From: Nonomuraea guangzhouensis | GTDB lineage: Bacteria > Actinomycetota > Actinomycetes > Streptosporangiales > Streptosporangiaceae | Length of the DNA stretch: 64,000 nt | Assembly: GCF_019396345.1 (NCBI RefSeq) | Contig: NZ_JAHKRM010000009.1 | Span: 1-64,000 of the forward strand | Reading direction: 5' to 3' | Shown: in pieces, positions 49,730 to 58,781 of the stretch | Layout of the letters: every line of letters begins with the position of its first letter | Numbering within the stretch: position 1 is the first letter of the stretch | Notes under the pieces: model-generated | What the model saw: the letters and a program-made list of their open reading frames with translations, nothing else | What the model was told of the DNA's origin: nothing | The model's database searches: none | Position numbers and translations under genes: made by a program

Positions 49730-50588
49730 ACTCGTCGCGGTCATCGCATCCACCCACCACCCCTTCTACTACCGAGCCAGCACCGCTACCGGCGAGGAGC
49801 GACCGCCGTTCGCCGACGAGTGGGTGCGCAAGGTGGAGGCGTTCAGGGAGACGCTGACCAGAGCCAGGCCGGACGTGCTGGTCATGGTCGGCTCCGACCA
49901 CTTCCACCAGCTGTGGCTGGACAACATGCCGCAGTTCCTGGTCGGGAAGGCGCCCTTCTACGACGCGAACTTCTACAACGAGGAGCGAGAGTTCGGGCTG
50001 CCCAGGATGCTGTTCACGGGGCAGGAGGACCTGTCCTCCCACATCCTGCGTGAAGGGCTGGACGCCGGCTTCGACCTGGCCTTCTCCAACGAGCTGCGGA
50101 TCGACCACTCGATCACGTGCCCGATCATCACCCTGCGCCCGCAGAACGACCTGCCGATCGTGCCCGTCTACACCAACATCTTCGCCCCTCCCTTACCGCG
50201 ACCGAAGCGGTTCGTGCAGCTCGGGCAGACCATCCGGCAGCTCGTCGAGTCGTGGCCGTCCGGCCGCCGGGTCGCGGTCATCGGCACCGGGCATCTGTCG
50301 CTGGAGCTGGGCGGGCCACGCCAGTTCGGGCCGCACGGGCCCGACCCCGAGTTCGACCGGCGCGCCGTCGAATGGATCTCCTCCGGCGACATCGAGGGCT
50401 GCCTGGCCGAGGTCACCCTCGACAGCCTCCACCTGCCGGGCAACGCCACGCACGGCTTCATGGACTTCATGCTGATGATGGGCGTGGCGGGCGAGGGCCA
50501 GAAGGCCGACTACGTGGACACGTACGACCTGTTCCACACCATGGAGGCGTACTTCACCTGGTATCCGAGCGGAGGCGGTCGATCGTGA
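49722..50588 (+). CDS. Extradiol ring-cleavage dioxygenase, LigB-type
   Basis: The 288-residue protein has the class III extradiol dioxygenase features: early S-T-H-H-P (Fe-binding His), G-S-D-H-F-H-Q, D-H-S-I-T-C-P-I, I-G-T-G-H-L-S and a conserved Glu. It should open a protocatechuate- or gallate-like ring with Fe(II). It pairs with the LigA-like gene that follows with a four-base overlap. Confidence 0.87.
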   Translation: MAELVAVIASTHHPFYYRASTATGEERPPFADEWVRKVEAFRETLTRARPDVLVMVGSDHFHQLWLDNMPQFLVGKAPFYDANFYNEEREFGLPRMLFTGQEDLSSHILREGLDAGFDLAFSNELRIDHSITCPIITLRPQNDLPIVPVYTNIFAPPLPRPKRFVQLGQTIRQLVESWPSGRRVAVIGTGHLSLELGGPRQFGPHGPDPEFDRRAVEWISSGDIEGCLAEVTLDSLHLPGNATHGFMDFMLMMGVAGEGQKADYVDTYDLFHTMEAYFTWYPSGGGRS

Positions 50589-50944
50589 GCAAATACCTGC
50601 TGAACAAGTTCCTCTTCACCGTCGACCGCGATGCCGAGCTGGTCGAGCGCTACCGCGAGGAGCCGCGCGCCACCGTCGATTGGTGGGAGTCCGAATACGC
50701 CAACCGCATCCTCGGCTGCCACTCCGGTGAGTCGTCCACGTGGCTGCGCTTCGACGACGTCGAGCGCGAGGCGCTGGCGGCCCACGACTATCCGAAGCTG
50801 TTCGAGCTGGGCGCGCACCCGTTCCTCACGCTGACGCTGTTCATCGCGATGTTCGAGCGCGACCATCCGCCGCTGGGCTTCCAGACCGAGTACGCGCGGC
50901 GGCTGGCGCACATGCGGCTGCCGTACCCGGACATCGCGACCTGA
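50585..50944 (+). CDS. LigA-like small subunit of ring-cleavage dioxygenase
   Basis: The 119-residue helical protein resembles the alpha subunit of protocatechuate 4,5-dioxygenase: Y-L-L-N-K-F-L-F at the start, a middle A-A-H-D-Y-P-K-L-F-E-L-G-A-H-P, then F-I-A-M-F. The subunit caps the active site of LigB. GTG start overlaps the LigB-type stop. Confidence 0.85.
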   Translation: MSKYLLNKFLFTVDRDAELVERYREEPRATVDWWESEYANRILGCHSGESSTWLRFDDVEREALAAHDYPKLFELGAHPFLTLTLFIAMFERDHPPLGFQTEYARRLAHMRLPYPDIAT

Positions 50945-51912
50945 TGCGCGCGGCCTGGATCGAGACCTGCGGCCGGCCGCCCGTGGTGGCCGACCGGCCC
51001 GCACCCGTGCCGGGGCCCGGCACTGAGGTGGTGCGGGTCAGCGCCGCCCCCATCACCCCGCTGGACCTGCTCTGCGCGGGCGGCACCTCCTACTTCGGCA
51101 TGCCTGCCGTCCCCTATGTACCTGGCGTCCAGGGTGTCGGGACCGCCGGAGGCACGCCCGTGTGGTTCGCGACAACGGCGGGAATGGCGCCCGGGGACGG
51201 CAGCATGGCGGAGTTGGCCCTGGTGCGCGATGAGGACCTGGTGAAGCTGCCCGCCGGCGCCTCGCCGATCGCGGTCGCCGCCCTCGGCCTGTCGGCCGTC
51301 GCCGCTTACCTGGCGCTGACCTGGCGGGGTGAGCTCGTGGCCGGAGAGCAGGTGCTGGTGCTCGGTGGCGGTGGCGTGGTGGGGCAGGCGGCCATCCAGC
51401 TCGCCCGACTCAATGGCGCTCGCCGGGTCGTCGCGGGCGCCCGATCCCCGGGTGGCCGGGAACGGGCGACGCGGGCGGGGGCGGACGCCGTGGTGTCGCT
51501 CGGCACGGATCGCGGCACCGAAGACGTGGCCGAGCTGGCCGCCCGCTTCTCCGCCGCCTGCGACGGGCCGGTGGACCTGGTGCTCGACCCACTCTTCGGC
51601 GTCCCCGCGGCCGCGGCGGCCCGCACACTGGGCAAGGGCGGCAGGCTCGTGAACCTCGGCGGCTCGGCGTCGGAGACGTGCCCGCTCGACTCCGCCACGC
51701 TACGCAGCCGGTCGCTGCGGGTGCTCGGCTACACCAACAACGAGCTGACCCTGGAACAGCGGGCCGCGGCCATCACCATGATCGCGGAACAGGCGGCGCT
51801 GGGACGGCTGACGGTGGCTCACGAGGTGGTGCCCCTGGAAGCGGCCGGAGAGGCGTGGCAACGGCAGGCGGCAGGCACAGCGGGTGGCCGCATCGTCCTG
51901 AGCATCGCCTGA
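50944..51912 (+). CDS. Quinone-oxidoreductase-like MDR dehydrogenase
   Basis: The 322-residue NADPH-dependent MDR protein has L-G-G-G-G-V-V-G-Q-A-A-I-Q-L-A (residues about 139-153), a GroES-like N-terminus and no zinc cysteines. It is the last gene of the operon; its ATG overlaps the LigA stop (TGATG). It may reduce a double bond in the ring-cleavage product. Confidence 0.85.
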   Translation: MRAAWIETCGRPPVVADRPAPVPGPGTEVVRVSAAPITPLDLLCAGGTSYFGMPAVPYVPGVQGVGTAGGTPVWFATTAGMAPGDGSMAELALVRDEDLVKLPAGASPIAVAALGLSAVAAYLALTWRGELVAGEQVLVLGGGGVVGQAAIQLARLNGARRVVAGARSPGGRERATRAGADAVVSLGTDRGTEDVAELAARFSAACDGPVDLVLDPLFGVPAAAAARTLGKGGRLVNLGGSASETCPLDSATLRSRSLRVLGYTNNELTLEQRAAAITMIAEQAALGRLTVAHEVVPLEAAGEAWQRQAAGTAGGRIVLSIA

Positions 51913-51951
51913 CCAGCGCGGACTGTCAGATCCAAGCCCTCCTGACAGACA

Positions 51952-51984
51952 GGGCCCGCAGGACCCACCCGGTCCTGCGGGCCC
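51952..51984. terminator. Terminator between convergent genes
   Basis: GGGCCCGCAGGACC and its complement form a perfect 14-base-pair stem with a 5-base loop, 40 bases after the dehydrogenase stop and 31 before the convergent subtilase stop. It could serve both directions. Confidence 0.85.
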
Positions 51985-52014
51985 GTCTTCATGGCGGGAG
52001 TTGCGGCTTCAGGG

Positions 52015-55000
52015 TCACCGGACGCGGTAGGCCCGGATGACCGTCTGCTCCACCGTGTTGCCCGCCCCGTCCACCGCCCGGGCGCGCAGCGACACGAATC
52101 CGTCGCCGGCCGGGTGGCGCAGGACGGCCGCCGACCCGTGGACCTCGGCCCTGGTCCAGGTGGCGCCGTCGTCGTAGGAGACCTCCACCGACAGCCGCCT
52201 GACGGGACGGGCGGCGCTGCCCTCCAACGGCTGAACGGTCACCGGCACCGTGAAACGCCGCCCGGACGGGGCGGAGTTCTCGGCATCGAGAGCGGGGCTG
52301 AAGCGCACGACCGACACGGGCAGCCGCGCGGGCATGTCGCTCGCGACGTGCCCGGACCGGAACGTCCACACCCCGGACACACGGGTGGACAGCGTCGCGG
52401 GTGCTCCGCGCTCGCTCTCGACGACGAGCCGATAGGCGGCCTCCTTCCCGGGCACGGTGAAGCTCGTCCTCGTCTCCGGCTGCTCGCCGACGAGGGTGCC
52501 GTCGCGGTAGAGGGCGGTCCGTTGCGTGGCCCGGGTGGAGTAGCCGAGCGCCCCTCGGCCGTCGCCGTACATGAGCAGGTCGGTCGAGATGACGTCGCCG
52601 GTGCGGCTGACGCCGTCGGCTTTCTCCGCGCCCGCCCAGGGCAGCGCGGGCGAGAAGACGCCGCGGTTCCAGGCCTCCGTGTACGCCCGCCCGGACTGGT
52701 AGACCGTGAAGGGCGAGTCGAACCGGTTGAGCCGGCCGTCGGAGCCGTACTCGAACAGGAAGCGTTGCCAGCGGATGCCGCCATCGGTGTTGACGTACTC
52801 GACCTGTTTGAACGGCGTGCCGAACGCGGTGGGAGCCAGGAAGCCGAAGACGGCGCCGTCGCGCGGCCAGGCGCGGCTGTATGCGCGGGCTTCCGCCTCG
52901 GGCAGGTGACGGGCGTAGTCGGTGTGGATGGCGGCCAGGTCGCGCTGGGCCACGCGCCGTTCGAATCCGTTGACCATGCCCCCGGAGTGGAACCAGGCCA
53001 GGCTGTAGGCGTACGGGCTGCCGACTTGGGCGGCGGCCCATCGCCCAGCGACCTTGGTACGTACGCCGGCATAGGCGCGGGCGGGGCCGAGCTGGGCGGT
53101 GAACGTCTCCTCGTAGGAGTCACCCAGCCAGCCCCAGTGACGCGTTGTTCCGTCCGCTTTCTGGTACTGGTAGACGATCTCGGCCTGCACAGGGACGGCG
53201 TCCGCGCGGGGAAGCGTCAGCGTGATCGGCTTGCCCAGCCGTGCGTCGGCATCCACGCTCTGCGACCGGTCCAGGTCGAGGCCCGGGTGGACCAGGAGCG
53301 TCCTGCTCTGGCCGTCACGGATGGTGGTCCTGATCAGCCATCGGCCCTTGGGCAGCCGCAGAGTGACCGGTCCCCCGGGGTTCTCCACGTCGATCGGCGT
53401 CTGGTCGACGTCCAGGCGGAACAGCGTCGTGTAGGCCTCGGTGGCCGGCCCGCCGTTCCTGCCGGTGAACCTGAGGGTGAGGTCGTAGCTCTCCTCCTCC
53501 TTGTCGACCCCGACCGGCGTGCTGAGGGCCAGGTCACCGTCGCCGGTCGCGACGACGTGCCCGCCGAGGAGACCGTCGGGCCCTCCGGTGCCGGTATCGG
53601 CGGTGACGACGGCCTCGGCCTGCCCGCCCGCGGGGACGGTCAGCGTGGCGGGCGCGACGCTGAAGGCCCTGTCGCCAGGCACCTCCAGACGGAGGGTCAC
53701 CGGCTGCTGCTGCTGGTTGCGGTAGACGATCGTCTTGCTGACCGGCTGGTCGTCGTCGTGCGGCCACGCCTGCTTTCCGAAGCTCAGCGAGGGCGGCTCG
53801 GCCGTCACGGCCTGGCGCGTGCCGCGGTCGGCGTCCACGAGTCCCGCGCCCTGCGCGAACACCCCGATCCCGGGCAGCGGCCGGGCGGCGCTCATGAGGG
53901 CCGCCTTGAGCGTGTCGCCCTTCCAGTCGGGGTGCTCCCCCGCCAGCAGCGCCGCGACGCCGGTGACGTGCGGGGTGGCCATGGAGGTGCCGGACATGGC
54001 GACGTAGGAGCCGTCGCCGGGGCTGTCCTTGCCATGGGCGGCGGTGATGTCGACGCCGGGGGCGGTGATGTCCGGCTTGAGGCCGTCGTCGCCGGCGCGC
54101 GGCCCGCGGCTGGCGAACTCCGCCTGCTCGCCCGTCTTGCTGACGGCGCCGACCTGCAGCGCGGCGTCGGCGGTGCCGGGAGAGATGAGCGTGCGATCGG
54201 CCCCGTAGTTGCCGGCGGGGGTCACGAACAGGGTGCCGTAACGGTCGCTGAGCGTCTGTACGGCCTCCTCCAGCGGGTCGGTTCCGGGGGTGTCGGGCCC
54301 GCCGAGGCTCATGTTGACGACTCTCGCGCCTTGCTCGGCCGCCCACTGCATGCCCGCGAGGATGGCCGAGTCCGCGCAGTAGGTCGACTCGCACACCTTG
54401 CCGTCCAGCAGCGTCACGCCGGGCGCGACGCCACGGTACCTGCCGTCCGAGGCGGCGCCGCTGCCCGCGATGGTGGAGGCCACGTGCGTGCCGTGCCCGA
54501 TCACGTCGCGCTCGTCCTGGATCTCGGTGAAATCGGCCCGCGCCGCGACCCGCCCGGCGAGGTCGGGATGGGTCGCGTCGATCCCGGTGTCGAGCACCGC
54601 CACCTTGACGTCGGCGCCGGTGTGCCCGCGCTCCCATGCCTGCGGCGCCCCGACCTGCTTGACGCTCACGTCGAGCGTGATCCGCCGGCGCCCGTCGAGC
54701 CAGATCTTGCCCGTCCCGCCGGCGAGCGTCTGCCACGTCCGTACGGCCTCACCCCTGCGCTGCCGTACGGCGAAGCCGCGCACCGCGGCCAGCGACCGGT
54801 ACCCGCTCATCGCGCGGACGGCCGTCGCGGGACCGGAGGCCCCGGTCACGAGCAGCGGGAGCTCCTTGCGGCTGTCGTCGTACCCGAGCTCCAGCAGCCC
54901 GGTCACGTCGAACAGCCGAGGATCCAACCGTCCGGCCCGCACCAGCGGCGCGGCGTCGTCGGGTAAGACACGCAGCCGTCCCCGCGCCACGTCGGTGAGG

Positions 55001-55218
55001 AAGGTGACCCGCTCCCTGCCCTCGCCCGGCTCGACCGCCGCGCTCGTGGGGCCGGTCACGGTCACCTTGTCGCCGGTGATCAGCGTGACCGTACGCGCGC
55101 CGGCCTGCTCTTCGGTCTGTCCTCCGGCCTGCGCGACGGCCTGTGGCGGGGCGGTCGGCTGGACGGTCATGGCCGCAGCGAGCACGGCAACACCAGCCCA
55201 CCTTGTCGTTCTTCGCAC
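52015..55218 (-). CDS. Secreted S8-family subtilisin-like protease
   Basis: The 1067-residue precursor has a signal peptide (A-G-V-A-V-L-A-A-A-M-T), an inhibitor-type propeptide region (about 40-190) and a catalytic domain with V-A-V-L-D-T-G-I-D (Asp about 213), G-H-G-T-H-V-A-S (His about 245) and G-T-S-M-A-T-P-H (Ser about 410). About 600 residues of beta-rich C-terminal domains follow, including L-Y-R-D-G-T-L-V-G and a terminal V-R-R-L-S-V-E-V-S-Y-D-D-G-A-T-W. This architecture is typical of large extracellular actinomycete subtilases. Start is a GTG read from 55218. Confidence 0.9.
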   Translation of the reverse strand: MRRTTRWAGVAVLAAAMTVQPTAPPQAVAQAGGQTEEQAGARTVTLITGDKVTVTGPTSAAVEPGEGRERVTFLTDVARGRLRVLPDDAAPLVRAGRLDPRLFDVTGLLELGYDDSRKELPLLVTGASGPATAVRAMSGYRSLAAVRGFAVRQRRGEAVRTWQTLAGGTGKIWLDGRRRITLDVSVKQVGAPQAWERGHTGADVKVAVLDTGIDATHPDLAGRVAARADFTEIQDERDVIGHGTHVASTIAGSGAASDGRYRGVAPGVTLLDGKVCESTYCADSAILAGMQWAAEQGARVVNMSLGGPDTPGTDPLEEAVQTLSDRYGTLFVTPAGNYGADRTLISPGTADAALQVGAVSKTGEQAEFASRGPRAGDDGLKPDITAPGVDITAAHGKDSPGDGSYVAMSGTSMATPHVTGVAALLAGEHPDWKGDTLKAALMSAARPLPGIGVFAQGAGLVDADRGTRQAVTAEPPSLSFGKQAWPHDDDQPVSKTIVYRNQQQQPVTLRLEVPGDRAFSVAPATLTVPAGGQAEAVVTADTGTGGPDGLLGGHVVATGDGDLALSTPVGVDKEEESYDLTLRFTGRNGGPATEAYTTLFRLDVDQTPIDVENPGGPVTLRLPKGRWLIRTTIRDGQSRTLLVHPGLDLDRSQSVDADARLGKPITLTLPRADAVPVQAEIVYQYQKADGTTRHWGWLGDSYEETFTAQLGPARAYAGVRTKVAGRWAAAQVGSPYAYSLAWFHSGGMVNGFERRVAQRDLAAIHTDYARHLPEAEARAYSRAWPRDGAVFGFLAPTAFGTPFKQVEYVNTDGGIRWQRFLFEYGSDGRLNRFDSPFTVYQSGRAYTEAWNRGVFSPALPWAGAEKADGVSRTGDVISTDLLMYGDGRGALGYSTRATQRTALYRDGTLVGEQPETRTSFTVPGKEAAYRLVVESERGAPATLSTRVSGVWTFRSGHVASDMPARLPVSVVRFSPALDAENSAPSGRRFTVPVTVQPLEGSAARPVRRLSVEVSYDDGATWTRAEVHGSAAVLRHPAGDGFVSLRARAVDGAGNTVEQTVIRAYRVR

Positions 55219-55270
55219 TCAATTATCCGATCATCGGGGAAATGTCACTACGTAGCTGACCGCACGAGTT

Positions 55271-56233
55271 TCAGCCGCGGGCGGGGCCGGTTCGCTCTGG
55301 TTCGGGGACCACGGGAGGCAGCGTGTCGGTCCACTCGGAAACTCGGACCGTGGTCGTCCCCTCCTTGTAGATCTTGCCGTCCTTGCCACTGCGGTAGCTG
55401 CGGCTGACGACGAGCGAGGTTTCGGGGTCGATGATGACCTTCAGGTCCACGCCGAGGTCGGAGATCTCCAGGCCGTCGCCGGTACGGCCCAGGCCGTCCT
55501 TCACGGTGCCGATGCTCTTCACGATGGGAATCGTGGCCAGCGCCCGGAAGGCCGCGGCGCGAACCTCCGGTGGAGCCGGCAAGTCGCCCAGCAGGTTGAC
55601 CAGGGAGTTGGCCACGAACCATTCGTGTGCGGTGGGGTCCGCATCGCCGTCACCGTTGTCGACCTTGTCGGCGATCCACGCCTTCAGCGCCTCCGGATCG
55701 GTCGGCAGTCGCTCAATCTGGGAGAAGCTGACGTGGCTGTCGGCCAGGGAGAAGGTTTTGGGGCCCTTGGCCTCGTAGACGGTGTCGCCCTCGTCGGAGG
55801 GCACCCATGCCTGCCCGTCGCGCCTGACCCAGCTTTCGGAGGACTTCGTGGGAAGTGTCTTCTTGCCGGCGCGCACGCTGTGGTCGGCCTTGATATGCCA
55901 GTAGGTCCCTGAGTCAGACCTGTTCTGCGCGGTGGAGGCGGCCGCGAGCAGGATCTGAGTGCTGGACAGTCGCGTCGGCACCGCCGACGCGCTGTGGGGC
56001 GTTCCGTTCGGCGATCCGGTGGTCACCGTCACAGGCGTTCCGCTGGTGGTGACCACCACGGCCACGGCCACAGCCGCGGCCGCCGTGAGGCCCATACCTC
56101 CGGTCAGCCAAACGAAGCTCCTGCGCCTCGGTCGTGCCTGGGCGTTCTGGAGCCGGCGCCGTCCTTCGCGTACGACGGTGTCGGAGGGATCAGGCTTGTG
56201 CAGCAACTTGCTGATCATCTCCAGTTCGTTCAT
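55271..56233 (-). CDS. CU044_5270-family membrane protein, ECF sigma partner
   Basis: The 320-residue protein has a short cytoplasmic N-terminus (M-N-E-L-E-M-I-S-K-L-L), one membrane segment (residues about 42-62, W-L-T-G-G-M-G-L-T-A-A-A) and a large external domain with T-Y-W-H-I-K. Proteins of this family sit directly behind ECF sigma genes and are thought to act as anti-sigma or sensor partners. It overlaps the sigma gene stop by four bases. Confidence 0.8.
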   Translation of the reverse strand: MNELEMISKLLHKPDPSDTVVREGRRRLQNAQARPRRRSFVWLTGGMGLTAAAAVAVAVVVTTSGTPVTVTTGSPNGTPHSASAVPTRLSSTQILLAAASTAQNRSDSGTYWHIKADHSVRAGKKTLPTKSSESWVRRDGQAWVPSDEGDTVYEAKGPKTFSLADSHVSFSQIERLPTDPEALKAWIADKVDNGDGDADPTAHEWFVANSLVNLLGDLPAPPEVRAAAFRALATIPIVKSIGTVKDGLGRTGDGLEISDLGVDLKVIIDPETSLVVSRSYRSGKDGKIYKEGTTTVRVSEWTDTLPPVVPEPERTGPARG

Positions 56234-56865
56234 GGTTCGATGTCCTTCAGTTCGGTGCGGAGCTTCTTTCGGGCCCGGCTGAGCCGGGAGCCGACGGTGC
56301 CGTACGAGATCCGCAGGGTCTGCGCGATCTCCTCGTGGCTGAGCTGGCCGAGCGCCATGAGCAGCAGCACGTCCCGTTCGCCTCGGGTCAGCTTCATCAG
56401 TGCCTTGGCCAGTTGAGGCTGCAGCCGTTGGGCGCTGACCGCGTCGACCACCCGGGTCTCGTGGCTGTCGGCGTCCGGCTCGGTCCCGGTGCGAGCCAGG
56501 GCTCGGTAGTGGCGGGCCTCCTTGCTGCGGTGTCGCGCCACGAGGTTGGTGGCGATCCCGAACAGCCAGGGCCGCAGGCCGCCACGCTTGGGGTCGAACT
56601 TCTCTCTTCCGCGAAGGGCGATGAGGAAGGTCTCGGCGGCCAGGTCGTCGGCGGCCTGTACGTCCAGCCGTCCGGCGATGTACCGGTAGATGTCTCGGAA
56701 GTGCCGGTCGTAGACGGCCGAGAAAGCGGCGGGATCACGACCGGCCTGGGCGGCAAGCTGGGCATCTATGACGTCCTCGACCGCGCCGGGTCCAGGGGTC
56801 ACGTGCGGGTCTCCGTCATGCGGGCACCTCTCGGGATCGGCGATACTCACCTGAACTTCTCCCAA
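56230..56865 (-). CDS. ECF-type RNA polymerase sigma factor
   Basis: The 211-residue protein has sigma region 2 (Y-D-R-H-F-R-D-I-Y-R-Y-I and D-L-A-A-E-T-F-L-I-A) and region 4 (L-T-R-G-E-R-D-V-L-L-L-M-A-L-G-Q-L-S-H-E-E-I-A-Q-T-L). An N-terminal extension of about 35 residues precedes region 2. It is coupled to the CU044_5270-type membrane protein. The signal is unknown. Confidence 0.88.
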   Translation of the reverse strand: MGEVQVSIADPERCPHDGDPHVTPGPGAVEDVIDAQLAAQAGRDPAAFSAVYDRHFRDIYRYIAGRLDVQAADDLAAETFLIALRGREKFDPKRGGLRPWLFGIATNLVARHRSKEARHYRALARTGTEPDADSHETRVVDAVSAQRLQPQLAKALMKLTRGERDVLLLMALGQLSHEEIAQTLRISYGTVGSRLSRARKKLRTELKDIEP

Positions 56866-56984
56866 CCGCCCGATCGCTTTCCCGCATGGTGCCCGCGATG
56901 AGTTGTTCAGTGAACTCTCAGCTCAACGTCGCTCCCAAGGAGAAGGATCCGCTGATTCCGGCGCGACCGTCCGCGGCCCGTACG

Positions 56985-58781
56985 TCACTGGGGTGCGGTG
57001 TCGGTCAGCAGGTCGAAGGCCAGCCCGCTGGAGCGCCCGCCGCGGCCGGTGTCCCGTCGCACGGTGAGCCAGACGATCACCTGGCCGGTCCGGGTGCGGG
57101 TGCGGTTGTACGCGGCGGTCAGGCGGGTGCCCGTGAGAGGGACCTCCTCCTCGTTGACGAAGTACGAGTTCCCGGCGTCGAACCCCTCGCGGAGCAGGGC
57201 GGTCCTGGCCGGTACGGGACTGCCGTCCACCTCGCTGGGCATCGTGGCGCGCTGCAGTTGCACGCTGCGGCTGTCGCCGGGGACGTGGACCGGGACGAAC
57301 GGGATCCAGTGCTCAGGGACCGAGCTCATCACCCGGTACGCGAGCGCTGCCCGAGGGTCGTCGGGCCGCGTCGGCGGGCGCAGCCGGCGGCGGAAGGCGA
57401 GGGTTTCGGCGGCGGCCTCCGCGCCGGGGCGCGGGTCGCCGGTGGGCATGCGGACGGTCTGCTCGATGCCCCACACCATGTTGGCGTTCTCGTCCCGGGC
57501 CAGCAGGACCTCTTCCAGCGCCGGGCCGTCGGTCACCTTCGGCGTCCCGGGCGGCAGCAGGAGGCCGGGCGCGTCGCCGTGGACGTACATCGACCATTGC
57601 TGCCAGTCGTGCGCGGCGCCCGCGCCGGCGGGGGTGATCCAGCGGCGGGCGCCGAACACGTCGGTCACCGCGAGCCCCTGTATGGCCGCGAACGTGCCGG
57701 TCGGGACGTCGCACGGCAGGATGTACCAGTCGTTGCTGTAGACCAGCGCGAACTCGAGGAAGATCAGCCGGGCCAGGTCGGTGCTGTCGGGGGTGACGGC
57801 GGCGAAGTTCGTACGGCCGTCCTCGACCGCCCACCAGCGTGGCAGCGGCATGCCGGTGAACCGGGCGGGCGTGGGGAACACGGTGCGGTTCAGCGCGGCG
57901 GGAGTGGCGCCCGCGCCGCCGAGCGTGTCGTCGTGGGCCGTCGAGAACGCGTGCCAGTCCAGCTCGCCGCCCGGGTACTCGGGCGCGGACAGCACCGTCT
58001 CACCGCCGGGCCCGGCCGCGGCGACCGAGAAGCGGTGCTCCAGCCGTCGCGGGTCCCAGGGGCTGACCGCGCCCGGCTGGTCGATGAGCTGGTCGAACCA
58101 GGCGATCAGGCGGGGGCCGAGGGCGTTGAGCGCGTCGCGGTCCTGCCGCCGCAGCCCGGTGATCCCGTCTGCGGCCGTTCCGCCACCCTTGACGTGCTGG
58201 TACAGCAGGTAGCCGTCCATCCGGCGGCCGGCCACGGCCTGCGTGCCCGCCCAGACCTCCGGGTGGGCCACGCGCTGGGCGTCGGCCTCGGCGTCCGGGT
58301 CGGGGAGGGTGATGCGGTAGCGGGCGACGTACTGTTTGGCGACCTCGCGGTTGTGCTGGAGCGAGGCCCGCGCCACGAGCTTCAGCCAGCGGCGGCCCAG
58401 CGACAGCCGCAGGTCGAACGAGATCGGCTCGGCCCCGAACGCGAACGGCAGCGGCCGCCGCTCCGCCACCGTCTCCAAGGGACGCCCGGCGGGTAACGCG
58501 CCCGGCGGGCTCACCGGGTCTGTGTCGGGGCGGAAGCGGGTCAGCGGGCTGGCCACCACCGAGTACGTGGCCGTCACCGGCGAGCCGCCGTCGGTGGCGC
58601 GGAACTCGCCGAGCTGCCACTGCCGCGCCAGCAGCCACAGCGGGTCACGGACCTCGGCACGCAGCGCCCTGCCGAAGTCGGTGGTACGGGGACGCCCCTC
58701 CAGGCGGTTCCACAGGCCCACCGTCGGGAAGTCCCGATGGGCCAGCGCCGCGGGGAGGTCGGCGATTCGGGGCTCACTCAT
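56985..58781 (-). CDS. Uncharacterised protein, partner of 1740-residue protein
   Basis: The 598-residue protein has no signal peptide or membrane segment. It starts M-S-E-P-R-I-A-D-L-P and contains D-P-L-W-L-L-A-R-Q-W-Q-L-G-E-F (residues about 46-60), L-L-Y-Q-H-V-K, F-A-L-V-Y-S-N-D-W-Y-I-L-P and A-R-D-E-N-A-N-M-V-W. I recognise no enzyme family. It overlaps the upstream giant gene by eight bases, so the two products are probably made in matched amounts and act together. Some large two-gene sets with similar W-x-L-x-R-Q-W-Q-x-G-E-F motifs seem familiar to me from other bacterial genomes, but I cannot name a function. Confidence 0.8.
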   Translation of the reverse strand: MSEPRIADLPAALAHRDFPTVGLWNRLEGRPRTTDFGRALRAEVRDPLWLLARQWQLGEFRATDGGSPVTATYSVVASPLTRFRPDTDPVSPPGALPAGRPLETVAERRPLPFAFGAEPISFDLRLSLGRRWLKLVARASLQHNREVAKQYVARYRITLPDPDAEADAQRVAHPEVWAGTQAVAGRRMDGYLLYQHVKGGGTAADGITGLRRQDRDALNALGPRLIAWFDQLIDQPGAVSPWDPRRLEHRFSVAAAGPGGETVLSAPEYPGGELDWHAFSTAHDDTLGGAGATPAALNRTVFPTPARFTGMPLPRWWAVEDGRTNFAAVTPDSTDLARLIFLEFALVYSNDWYILPCDVPTGTFAAIQGLAVTDVFGARRWITPAGAGAAHDWQQWSMYVHGDAPGLLLPPGTPKVTDGPALEEVLLARDENANMVWGIEQTVRMPTGDPRPGAEAAAETLAFRRRLRPPTRPDDPRAALAYRVMSSVPEHWIPFVPVHVPGDSRSVQLQRATMPSEVDGSPVPARTALLREGFDAGNSYFVNEEEVPLTGTRLTAAYNRTRTRTGQVIVWLTVRRDTGRGGRSSGLAFDLLTDTAPQ

